This document shows, piece after piece, positions 26,902-35,880 of a DNA stretch of 64,000 bases. The position numbers were made by a program, and so were the translations under genes. This DNA is from Brevundimonas huaxiensis (GTDB lineage: Bacteria; Pseudomonadota; Alphaproteobacteria; Caulobacterales; Caulobacteraceae): positions 248,001-312,000 of the forward strand of contig NZ_JABBJE010000004.1 in NCBI RefSeq assembly GCF_014218725.1. Direction: 5' to 3'. Under the pieces are notes generated by a model. That model was not told the DNA's origin. It saw only the letters and a program-made list of their open reading frames with translations, and made no database searches. Each line of letters starts with the position of its first letter. Within the stretch, counting starts at the first letter, position 1.

Positions 26902-27902
26902 GCCGCCTGCTTCGTGGTCATCTGATCCCGCGCCTCGGCGACGATCTCCAGGCTGCGGATGCGGGCGGTGTTGTCGAACATCATGCCGGTGACCATCAGT
27001 TCGTCCACGCCGGTCAGGGCGATGAAGTCGGTCAGTTGGCGCTTGACGGTTTCCGGGCCGCCGATGGCGGAATAGAGCAGCCGGCCCTTGGCGCCGGCGA
27101 TCTGCTGCGGCGTCAGGATCGCGGTGATGTCATCGACGGGCGGCGGCAGCTTGCCCGGCTTGCCGGTCGAGAGGCGGGCGAAGCTCTGCTGCATCGACGT
27201 GGACAGACGCACGCCCTCGGCGTCCGTATCGGCGGCGAAGACGTTGATCGCGGCCATAGCGTGGGGCTTGGCCAGGCGGTCCGACGGGACGAACTCGCGA
27301 CGGTACAGGGCCAGGGCCTCCAGCAGCAGTTCGGGAGCGAAATGGCTGGCGAAGGCGTAGGGCAGGCCGAGCTGGCCGGCGAGCTGGGCGCTGAACAGGC
27401 TGGAGCCCAGAAGCCAGATCGGCACGCGCAGGCCGGCGCCCGGGACGGCGCGGACGGGCTGGTGCTCAGACGCCGGCTCGAACCACTGGATTAGCTCGAC
27501 CACATCGCGCGGGAACTGGTCTGCGCCTTCGAAATAGCGCCGCAGCGCACGGGCGGTGGCGCCGTCCGTGCCGGGCGCGCGGCCCAGGCCGAGATCGATG
27601 CGGCCCGGAAACAGGGTCTCAAGCGTGCCGAACTGTTCGGCGACGACCAGGGGCGCATGGTTGGGCAGCATGACGCCGCCGGAGCCGACGCGAATGCGCT
27701 CGGTCCCCGCCGCGACATGGCCGATGACGATGGCGGTGGCGGCGCTGGCGATGCCGGGCATATTGTGGTGTTCGGCCAGCCAGAACCGCTCATAGCCGAG
27801 CCGATCGGCGGCCTGGGCCAGGGCCAGGGTTTCATCCAAGCCGCGTCGGGCGTCGCCGCCTTCGACGATGGGAGAGAGGTCGAGAACTGAAAACGGGATC
27901 AT
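26898..27902 (-). CDS. LLM-class flavin-dependent oxidoreductase
   Basis: A 334-residue luciferase-like monooxygenase-family TIM barrel. The start region [14 protein letters not shown], then [32 protein letters not shown] and [13 protein letters not shown], are typical of the bacterial group-1 luciferase-like oxidoreductases (MsnO8-like). It would use reduced flavin supplied by another protein. No flavin reductase is adjacent, and substrate is unknown. It is monocistronic on the minus strand. Confidence 0.9.
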   Translation of the reverse strand: MIPFSVLDLSPIVEGGDARRGLDETLALAQAADRLGYERFWLAEHHNMPGIASAATAIVIGHVAAGTERIRVGSGGVMLPNHAPLVVAEQFGTLETLFPGRIDLGLGRAPGTDGATARALRRYFEGADQFPRDVVELIQWFEPASEHQPVRAVPGAGLRVPIWLLGSSLFSAQLAGQLGLPYAFASHFAPELLLEALALYRREFVPSDRLAKPHAMAAINVFAADTDAEGVRLSTSMQQSFARLSTGKPGKLPPPVDDITAILTPQQIAGAKGRLLYSAIGGPETVKRQLTDFIALTGVDELMVTGMMFDNTARIRSLEIVAEARDQMTTKQAA

Positions 27903-28004
27903 GACGCCTAGATCGGGTCTGTCCCTCGGGGTTCAAGGGCGAGGGTCTGGAACCGCAACCGGATCAGACGATTTAGACTGATCTCGACAAGCGGAGACTG
28001 CGTC

Positions 28005-28268
28005 ATGACCGACACCGATTCCCCGAAGCCCGAAGCGGATTGCGACGACGCGCGCGAGGCCGCCGACATGGGCGAAAAGCCGGACCTGGGTCACAAGGCG
28101 GATACGCTGATCGAGGCCCTGGACGGCAGCGATTCGGGATCGGACACGCGGGCAGGCTCGCTGCGCGGCGGATCGGCAAGCGGTTCGGACGACGACCCCG
28201 ACTCCGCCGAGATCAACGACCGACTGGCGAAGGAAGGCTCGGCCGGTCGAGACGGCGCCGCCGGCTGA
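28005..28268 (+). CDS. Small acidic, disorder-prone protein
   Basis: An 87-residue protein rich in Asp, Ser and Gly with very few hydrophobic residues, so mostly disordered. It has no signal peptide or membrane segment. GCGGAGAC precedes the ATG. I do not recognise a family. It is upstream of the exported-protein cluster by 75 bases on the same strand, but nothing in the sequence ties it functionally. A low-complexity protein like this could also be a non-essential ORF. Confidence 0.55.
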   Translation: MTDTDSPKPEADCDDAREAADMGEKPDLGHKADTLIEALDGSDSGSDTRAGSLRGGSASGSDDDPDSAEINDRLAKEGSAGRDGAAG

Positions 28269-28343
28269 GTGGGCACCTTGTCGCCGCCGCAACCATGCGC
28301 CACGGTGGCGCTCTGACCCTCTCGGTCCAAGGACGATCTCTCG

Positions 28344-28841
28344 ATGACGCTTCGCTTGGCGGCCTCCGCCGTCGTGGTTCTGTTTTGCCTCGCAGGATGT
28401 GATCGCTCGGCCCAACCGGTCGAGGCCAAGGCTGCGCCTGAAGCGTCGGCGCCGGCCGTCGCTGGTTCGACGCCTCCAGCAGCCGAAGCGCCCGCCGTCG
28501 TAGGGGGGACTGCACCCGCAGCCGCCGACGGGCCGCCGTCCTTCGCCGTCGTGTATCCCGGCGCACAGGTGGACGGCCAGCCTCTGGCCGCCGGCGGCGA
28601 GGCCGGGCCGGGCGGCCTGGTGACCTTCACCACCAGCGCCTCGCCGGACGATGTCGTCGCCTTCTATCGCGAGCGCGCCGAGAAGGCAGGCCTGCGGTCC
28701 GTCGCCGGAATGAACCAGGGCGAAACACGCGCCTATGGCGCGGCGGCGGACGCTGTGAACGGCGCCTCGCTGCAGGTCGTCGCCACGCCGACCGAGACCG
28801 GCGAGACCTCGGTCCAGCTGGGCTGGAGCGCCGGTCAGTGA
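28344..28841 (+). CDS. Lipoprotein of unknown function
   Basis: A 165-residue lipoprotein. The signal peptide ends in CLAGC, giving a lipidated cysteine at 19. A long Ala/Pro-rich linker (about 20-75) leads to a compact C-terminal domain (about 75-165) with FYRERAEKAG and a beta-rich end. It starts a translationally coupled run: its TGA overlaps the GTG of the next gene (GTGA). No family recognised. It probably anchors a small domain to the envelope. Confidence 0.75.
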   Translation: MTLRLAASAVVVLFCLAGCDRSAQPVEAKAAPEASAPAVAGSTPPAAEAPAVVGGTAPAAADGPPSFAVVYPGAQVDGQPLAAGGEAGPGGLVTFTTSASPDDVVAFYRERAEKAGLRSVAGMNQGETRAYGAAADAVNGASLQVVATPTETGETSVQLGWSAGQ

Positions 28842-29635
28842 GGCGGGGCGCCGCCTGGAGCGCGGCGACGGCGATCCTGCTGGTCGGTGGATGCGCCGGC
28901 GCGCCCAAGCCGGACGGCGCGATGCTGACGGCGGGCTTCCTGAGCGATGAAACGATCGCCCAGCTGACGGATGCGGTCCCGCCGGCGCCGGCTCCGGGGT
29001 CCGTCGCGGATCTGGCGGACAAGGCGGCTTCGGCGCGGCTTGCAGCGCTGGAAGACGGCGACCGTTGGCTATTGGCGATTGCCCATGCCGAGCTGCGTCC
29101 GCCCCTGGCCCTGCAACATTTCGACTGCGCCCTGGGCGTACGGCTGGGGTCGGCCGAGACGCCGGCGCTGGACCGGGTGATGGCGCGGATTTTCCACGAT
29201 GCGAACAGTGCGGCCGAACGCGTCAAGGCGCGCCAGGCGCGGCTGCGGCCGGTCGGCGACGATCCCGATCGCCGCACCTGCCAGACCCTGACGCCGGCGG
29301 CGCGACGCAGCGCCTCCTATCCGTCCGGCAGCGCGGCGGTCGCGACGGCCTATGGCGAGGCCTTTGCGGCTCTTGAGCCGGAGCGGGCCGAGGCCGTGCG
29401 CCGGATCGGCCACGAGATCGGGGTCAGCCGCCTGGTCTGCGCCATGCATTATCCGACCGATGTCGCGGTCGGCGAACAGATCGGGCGGTATGTCGCGGCC
29501 AGAGCCGTCGCCACCCCGGCCTTTCAGGCGGACATGGCGGCGGCGAGGGGCGAGTTGGCGGCCGCGCGTCGCAGTGGCCTGACCAATCCCGGCTGCGCGG
29601 CAGAGCGCGCGGCCCTGGCGATTCTTCTGCCCTGA
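28838..29635 (+). CDS. PAP2/class A acid phosphatase-like lipoprotein lacking the PSGH histidine
   Basis: A 265-residue lipoprotein with lipidated Cys19 (LLVGGC). It carries the phosphatase signature in order: KX6RP at 130-138, a P-S-G-S segment at 162-165, and SRX5HX3D at 197-208 with His204. Active members have PSGH in the middle motif, where the histidine is the general acid. Here it is Ser165. Class A nonspecific acid phosphatases remove phosphate from periplasmic organophosphates. Activity may be lost or altered. GTG start overlaps the previous stop; its TGA overlaps the next ATG. Confidence 0.83.
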   Translation: MRRGAAWSAATAILLVGGCAGAPKPDGAMLTAGFLSDETIAQLTDAVPPAPAPGSVADLADKAASARLAALEDGDRWLLAIAHAELRPPLALQHFDCALGVRLGSAETPALDRVMARIFHDANSAAERVKARQARLRPVGDDPDRRTCQTLTPAARRSASYPSGSAAVATAYGEAFAALEPERAEAVRRIGHEIGVSRLVCAMHYPTDVAVGEQIGRYVAARAVATPAFQADMAAARGELAAARRSGLTNPGCAAERAALAILLP

Positions 29636-30585
29636 TGACGGCGGCGCTGGCTCTGGCCTTGCTGACCTTTCAGGCGCCGGCCGACCGGGCCTGTACGGCG
29701 CAAGAGGTGGCGGCGCTGACGGCGCCATCGACCCAGCCGTATCGCCTGACGTGCCAAGCCGACCTGTCGGGCGTCGACATCCGCCGCCGCGTGCTGATCG
29801 AGGGCGCGGAAGGTTCAGGAGCGTCGCTGGATTGCGGCGGTGGGACCATCCGCGCGCCGGGCCCGGCGACGACCGCCGCCCCGACCGTCGCCGTTTGGTC
29901 TCGCCGCGAGGGCGATCGGTGGTCGCGGCCGGTCGATGTGACGATCAGAAACTGCACCGTCGTCGGCAATGTGCGGATCTGGGGCATGGGGGCGGGCGGA
30001 TCGATGCGCGACCTGCTGGCCTCGTCACGCACCGCCGGACACACGCAAGCGGCCCAGTCCGCTGCGCCGATCCGCGTCACCCTGGACCGGGTTCGGTTCG
30101 AGGGCGTGGGGACCATTCCCCTATATGTCGGACCCGGAGTGACGCGCACCACAGTGACGCAATCCCGTTTTGTGGGCCGTTCGACCTCGACCGCCGTCTA
30201 TCTGGACGCCGAGAGCGCGGGCGCGCTGATCCAGGACAACGATTTCGATATCCGCACCGGACGCGAGCAGATCGCGGTGGACGGGTCGGGCGCCAACCGC
30301 ATCGTCGGCAACCGGCTGGCGTTGCACGGCAAGGGCGGGGTGTTTCTGTACCGCAACTGCGGCGAAGACGGCGTGATCCGCCACCAGACGCCGTCCTATA
30401 ATCAGATTACGGACAATCTGTTCACCGGTGCGGGCTGGCTGAGGCCGCGCGCGGTGGTGATCGGGTCGCGCGAGGGCGGACGACGCTACTGCGGCGACGA
30501 CAGGGGCTGGCCGTTCGGGTCCAGCGCGGACGACGGCGACGGGGCCACGGGCAATCTGACGGCGCGGAACGTCGTGCGACGCTGA
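29635..30585 (+). CDS. Exported right-handed beta-helix protein
   Basis: A 316-residue protein with a signal peptide (about 1-15) and a repeated pattern of short beta strands with Asn/Asp turns, such as VDVTIRNCTVVGNVRIWG, RFEGVGTIPLYVG and NRIVGNRLALHGKGGV, as in pectate-lyase-like parallel beta-helices. No polysaccharide-lyase catalytic set is obvious. Cysteines at about 20, 41, 67, 102 and later positions could form disulfides. It is coupled to the phosphatase-like gene by a TGATG overlap. The substrate is unknown; surface glycan or lectin-like binding is possible. Confidence 0.72.
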   Translation: MTAALALALLTFQAPADRACTAQEVAALTAPSTQPYRLTCQADLSGVDIRRRVLIEGAEGSGASLDCGGGTIRAPGPATTAAPTVAVWSRREGDRWSRPVDVTIRNCTVVGNVRIWGMGAGGSMRDLLASSRTAGHTQAAQSAAPIRVTLDRVRFEGVGTIPLYVGPGVTRTTVTQSRFVGRSTSTAVYLDAESAGALIQDNDFDIRTGREQIAVDGSGANRIVGNRLALHGKGGVFLYRNCGEDGVIRHQTPSYNQITDNLFTGAGWLRPRAVVIGSREGGRRYCGDDRGWPFGSSADDGDGATGNLTARNVVRR

Positions 30586-30649
30586 TCGAGGCCTTGCACG
30601 CACCGGCGGTTCGGGGATGATTGCGGGACAGGCGATCGGGGGATTGGAT

Positions 30650-32500
30650 ATGCGTTGGGTGTTGTTTCTGGCCTCCCTTGCGGCGGCCCTGGGCTTGGCG
30701 GTGCTGACCGCGCAGACGCCCAAACCCCTGCCCGCCTCGGCGCCTGCGGTTCAGTTCTCGGCCGCGCGCGCCATGATGGACGTGAACCGGATCGCACGAG
30801 CGCCGCATCCGGTCGGCTCGGCCGAGCATCGGCAGGTTCAGACCTATCTGGTCCAAAGGCTGACGGCGCTGGGGCTTCAGCCCAGCCTGCAGACCGGCGC
30901 CCTGTCGCCCGCCGCCGTCGCGCGGCTCGAGCGGGAGGGTGGAAATGCGGGCGGCGTCCAGGCGGTCAATATCGTCGGCGTCCTGCCGGGTCGGAATCCG
31001 GCCCTGCCTGCCGTCGCCCTGATGGCGCATTACGACACCTCGCCGACCTCGCCGGGCGCCGCCGACGACACGTCCGGCGTGGCCGCCATTCTGGAGGCCG
31101 TGCGCGCGATCAAGACGCGGGGCGGGGCCGAGCGGACGCTGGTGGTCCTGTTCACCGACGCCGAGGAGCTGAATCTGGACGGGGCGCGGGCCTTCTTCAG
31201 CGAACATCCGCTGCGTGACGACATCGGCGCGGTGATCAATCTGGAGGCGCGGGGCGGCGGCGGGCGCGCGATGATGTTCGAGACCGGACCCGGCAACGCC
31301 CAGACCATCGCCCGCTATGCCCAGGCGACGCAGCGGGCGACGGGCGGGCCGTCCAGCAACGCCCTGGCCATCTTCGTCTATCGGCTGATGCCCAATGGCA
31401 CGGACTTCACCGTGGCGGCGGATCGGAGGTTGGCGGGGATCAATCTGGCCTTCATCGGCCGTCCGGCGCAGTATCATTCACCGTCCTCGACGCCGCAGGC
31501 GCTGGATCAGGGCAGCGTGCAGCATATCGGCTCCCAGGCGTTGCAAATGGCCGATGACCTTTTGCGGGCGCCTGCCCTGCCGCAGCCGACGCAGAATGCG
31601 GTCTATGCTGATGTGTTCGGCCTGTTCGTCGTGCAGCATTCGTCGGCGATCGGCTGGCTGCTGCTGGCCGTGGGGGCCCTTGCGACGGCCTTCGCCGCCT
31701 GGGGCGCGCGCCATGCGACGGGCTTGAGAGCCATGTCGGTCGCGCGGGGCGCGGCGGATGGCCTGTGGCTGTTGGCCGGCGCGGTTGTGGTGGGACAGGC
31801 GGTGCGCGTCCTGGCCGGGCCCATCGGCCGTCGCGTGGATTCGGCCGACCTCTATTACACCTTGCTGCGTCGCCTGCCGGTTCTGGAAATCGCCGTAGCC
31901 CTGGCCATGCTCGGCCTAGTTCTGATGCTGACCGCAGGGCGACGCCTGCTGGGCCGATGGGGCGCAGCTGGAGTGATACTGGCCGCATTCGCACTTGCAG
32001 CGGTGCTGGGCGGTTTCAGCCTGCCGGTCCTGGGGGCGACGGTGATCGCCCTGGCGCTCAGCCTGACGCGCCCGAAACCGCAGGACGCAGACGCCGTCTG
32101 GGGCGGCTGGCTGGGGCTGATCGTCCTGGTTCTGATCCTGGGCGGCGGGGTGCAGGCGGCGGCGCCGGAAGCCGCCTTCCTGCTGCTGTGGCCCGCTCTG
32201 ATCGCCGCCCTGGCGGCCGCGTCGACGGCGGTGATCGGCGCGCGCTTCGGGTCGTGGGTGTCCTTCGCGCCCGCCGGCGTCGCCACAGCGCTGGTCGGCG
32301 GGTGGTTGCTGGTTCAGGGGCACGGCGTCTTCCTGGGGGTCGGCATGGACATGCCTGGCGCGGTGGGGCCGATCGCCCTGATGATCGCTATGCTGGTCCG
32401 CCCGCTGGCGCCGCGCTCGGGGCGGGCCTTGCCGATCTTCGCCGCCGCCAGCCTGGCGCTGGCCGTCGCGGTCGCCGTGGGGGCCAGGTTGGTCGCTTGA
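30650..32500 (+). CDS. M28-family membrane-anchored aminopeptidase
   Basis: A 616-residue protein. An N-terminal transmembrane anchor (about 2-20) is followed by an M28 zinc peptidase domain (about 40-330). Zinc ligands are suggested by LMAHYDTSP, GAADDTSG, FTDAEELN, INLEARG and AQYHSPSS. The C-terminal half (about 335-616) has roughly eight hydrophobic segments, as in Fxna/ERMP1-like peptidases. The frame is open 33 bases upstream, but the ATG at 30650 with GGGGGA fits better. It probably faces the periplasm. It lies 64 bases downstream of the beta-helix gene. Confidence 0.87.
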   Translation: MRWVLFLASLAAALGLAVLTAQTPKPLPASAPAVQFSAARAMMDVNRIARAPHPVGSAEHRQVQTYLVQRLTALGLQPSLQTGALSPAAVARLEREGGNAGGVQAVNIVGVLPGRNPALPAVALMAHYDTSPTSPGAADDTSGVAAILEAVRAIKTRGGAERTLVVLFTDAEELNLDGARAFFSEHPLRDDIGAVINLEARGGGGRAMMFETGPGNAQTIARYAQATQRATGGPSSNALAIFVYRLMPNGTDFTVAADRRLAGINLAFIGRPAQYHSPSSTPQALDQGSVQHIGSQALQMADDLLRAPALPQPTQNAVYADVFGLFVVQHSSAIGWLLLAVGALATAFAAWGARHATGLRAMSVARGAADGLWLLAGAVVVGQAVRVLAGPIGRRVDSADLYYTLLRRLPVLEIAVALAMLGLVLMLTAGRRLLGRWGAAGVILAAFALAAVLGGFSLPVLGATVIALALSLTRPKPQDADAVWGGWLGLIVLVLILGGGVQAAAPEAAFLLLWPALIAALAAASTAVIGARFGSWVSFAPAGVATALVGGWLLVQGHGVFLGVGMDMPGAVGPIALMIAMLVRPLAPRSGRALPIFAAASLALAVAVAVGARLVA

Positions 32501-32579
32501 TCCGGATGCGTTTCGCAGTCGTCCGAGCGATGAAACCGGGCTAAGCATACCGCTGCTGTTTCTCGGGGCCTCGGCGCGT

Positions 32580-34220
32580 TTGCACCATCTTCACGTCAAT
32601 CCGTTCACCGTCCTGTCGCTGGCGATAGCGATCCTGGGCGCGTGGACGGCTCTGGATCTGTTCAACCGCACCCGCGACCAGATCGGCGCGACGCGGTTGC
32701 GTTGGCTGGGCGTCGCGGCCCTGGCGCTGGGCGTCAGCATCTGGTCGATGCATTTCATCGCCATGCTGGGGTTCGAGGCCGAAGGCCCCGTCTTCTATGA
32801 TCCCGGCCTGACGCTGGTCTCCTTCCTGCTGGCGACGGCCGGCACGTCCGCGGCCTTCCTGACGGCGGGGACAGCGCAGGCTAGCCCCTTGCGACTGGCG
32901 CCGGCGGCCCTGCTGATGGGCGGGTCCGTCGCCGCCATGCACTATGTCGGGATGGCGGCGATGCGGATGAACGCCGTCCTGAGCTATCAGCCCGTGCTGA
33001 TCGCCCTGTCGGTGCTGGTTGCGGTCGCCGCCGCCTATGCCGCCCTGATTGCGGCCCGCCAGGAGCGGAGCCTGGCCTGGCGCGCGGTCGCCGCCGTCAT
33101 CCTGGGTCTGGCCATCGTCTCCATGCACCATGTCGGCATGGCGGCCCTGATCCTGACCCCGATCGCTGACGCAGGGCCGGTGGAGGGCGGGGCGTCGCCG
33201 GTGGTCCTGGCGGTCGCGGTGACGACCGGGGCGGTGACACTGCTGTTCCTCGCGCTGGGCGCCTCGATCGTGGATCAACGCGCCAATGTCCTGGCGGCCG
33301 TGGACGCCGGCGGCGTCGGCTTCTGGGAAGCGACGCTGCCGATGAAGACGACGATGATGTCGCACCGCGCGCGCGAAATCCTGTCCATCGATCCGTCCTG
33401 CCGCCTTGGTCCGAGCGAGGTCGGCGACCGTCTGTCGCCCGAGGATCTGCCGCTGCATCGTCTGGCGCTGGAGCGCGCCTTGGCGGGCGAGGGCGAATAT
33501 GATCAGGAATGGCGTCTGCCGGCCTCTGGCCGGTGGATCCATCTGCGCGGACGCTTGATCCGCAGTCGGTCGGGCCGGCCGATCAAGATGTCGGGCGTCA
33601 TCACCGACATCACCGATCGTCGCGAGGCCTTCGCCGCTTTGGCCGACAGCGAACGCTTGCAGCGATTGCTGATTAACGAACTGAATCACCGGGTGAAGAA
33701 CACCCTGGCCACGGTGCAGTCCATCGCCCATCAGACGGCGCGGCGCACGCCGGATGTCGCCACCTTCACCGCCCTGTTCGAGGCGCGGTTGGTGGCCCTG
33801 TCCAACACGCAGAACCTGCTGACGGCCGCGAACTGGGAACGTGTGGATCTGCGCGCCATGCTGCTTCAGGAACTGGCGCCCTATGCCGAGGAACAGGTTC
33901 GCCTGACCGGTCCGGCCGTCGATCTGAACGCCCAGCAGACGTTGGGCATGGGGATGGTCTTCCACGAACTGGCGGTGAACGCCGCCAAATACGGCGCCCT
34001 GTCGAACGCCGCGGGCTGCGTGCGGGTCGACTGGTCCGTGGCGGAAGGCCATCTGCTGCTGGATTGGGTCGAAGGCGGCGGTCCGGCGGTGTCATCGCCT
34101 CAACGCAAGGGCTTTGGTTCGGTGCTGATCGATTCGACCATCAACCGCTCGCTGCACGGCTCGGCGGTCGTGACGTACGAGCCGGAGGGCGCCAGTTTCA
34201 GCCTGCGTCTTCCGCTGTAG
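32580..34220 (+). CDS. MHYT-PAS-HWE sensor histidine kinase
   Basis: A 546-residue inner-membrane sensor kinase starting at TTG. Residues 1-230 form a seven-helix MHYT domain with the repeated motifs SMHFIAMLG, AMHYVGM and SMHHVGM, proposed in the family to bind copper and sense gases such as NO, CO or O2. A PAS/PAC domain follows (about 235-345). The kinase core has the phosphoacceptor His370 in NELNHRVKNTL, an N-box HELAVNAAKYGALS and DWVEGGGP giving the W-x-E of the HWE family. No response regulator is adjacent. Stress signalling is an inference. Confidence 0.9.
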   Translation: MHHLHVNPFTVLSLAIAILGAWTALDLFNRTRDQIGATRLRWLGVAALALGVSIWSMHFIAMLGFEAEGPVFYDPGLTLVSFLLATAGTSAAFLTAGTAQASPLRLAPAALLMGGSVAAMHYVGMAAMRMNAVLSYQPVLIALSVLVAVAAAYAALIAARQERSLAWRAVAAVILGLAIVSMHHVGMAALILTPIADAGPVEGGASPVVLAVAVTTGAVTLLFLALGASIVDQRANVLAAVDAGGVGFWEATLPMKTTMMSHRAREILSIDPSCRLGPSEVGDRLSPEDLPLHRLALERALAGEGEYDQEWRLPASGRWIHLRGRLIRSRSGRPIKMSGVITDITDRREAFAALADSERLQRLLINELNHRVKNTLATVQSIAHQTARRTPDVATFTALFEARLVALSNTQNLLTAANWERVDLRAMLLQELAPYAEEQVRLTGPAVDLNAQQTLGMGMVFHELAVNAAKYGALSNAAGCVRVDWSVAEGHLLLDWVEGGGPAVSSPQRKGFGSVLIDSTINRSLHGSAVVTYEPEGASFSLRLPL

Positions 34221-34251
34221 CCTGCGTCAAAAACGGTCGTAGGTTTTGAGT

Positions 34252-34286
34252 GTTCTTGTTTTGATCAATGAGAACATCTTGTGAAC
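34252..34286. promoter_or_regulatory. LexA (SOS) boxes upstream of recA
   Basis: A perfect GAAC-ATCTTGT-GAAC at 34272-34286 matches the alphaproteobacterial LexA site (GTTC-N7-GTTC or its complement). Five bases upstream, GTTC-N7-GATC at 34252-34266 is a one-mismatch copy on the other orientation. Both lie about 105-140 bases before the recA start and fit LexA repression of recA. Confidence 0.88.
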
Positions 34287-34389
34287 CGGAACAAACCATG
34301 CACATTGTCGGCCTCACGAAACGGGGGCGGGTCCAGGCGGGTCTCTCCCAAGCTTAATGACAGGAATCATGGCAAGGGAGACGAAGGCA

Positions 34390-35472
<1,083 letters not shown>

Positions 35473-35590
35473 CGCCAGCCTCCGAGGTTGGGCGGACTGT
35501 CAGAGTGTGCCCTGGTCTCGGTCCGGTCTTTTCACCGCTACTCCGTCGCCCCTAGCGACCCGCCACCGACCCCGCGAAGGGCGGCGGAGC

Positions 35591-35624
35591 GACCCGCTCG
35601 ACCTCGTGTCGGGCGGGTCTTTTT
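35591..35624 (+). terminator. Rho-independent terminator after recA
   Basis: Arms GACCCGC and GCGGGTC with inner pairing are followed by TTTTTG. It lies about 120 bases after the recA stop. Confidence 0.72.
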
Positions 35625-35651
35625 GTTTCGTGAGCGGCGCCGATCTTTCTT

Positions 35652-35812
35652 TCGTCATTCCGGGCGAAGCGTAGCGGAGACCCGGAACCCAGCGGCGTGC
35701 ACGAGCGCGAAGCTGTTGCGGACTGATGCCCCGAGATTCTGCGATGGAAATATCGCTTTTGGCGCCGCTGGGCCCCCCGGTCGCGCTTCGCGCGCCGGAG
35801 GATGGCGAAAGT
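35652..35812. repeat. REP-like palindromic element (paired hairpins) between recA and fadB
   Basis: The left hairpin has TTCCGGG and CCCGGAA arms (35658-35664, 35681-35687) around a loop with CGAAGCG-type sequence. The right hairpin has CCGG-CGCG-type arms (35777-35798). They are joined by outer arms CCCAGCGGC (35688-35696) and GCCGCTGGG (35764-35772), an exact complement. The end sequences GTCATTCC and GCCATCCTC face each other in inverted orientation. This is the common alphaproteobacterial GAAGCG-type intergenic palindrome in BIME-like form. Together with the terminators it fills the 408-base gap; no gene is seen. Confidence 0.75.
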
Positions 35813-35825
35813 CATACGCCAAACG

Positions 35826-35853
35826 AAAACGGGCGACCCGAAGGCCGCCCGTT
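35826..35853 (-). terminator. Rho-independent terminator after fadB
   Basis: On the minus strand, AACGGGCG pairs with CGCCCGTT around a 10-base loop, followed by TTTTCGTTT. It lies 28 bases beyond the fadB stop. Confidence 0.78.
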
Positions 35854-35880
35854 CTGTCGTCTGTCGATGTCCGCAGCCGA

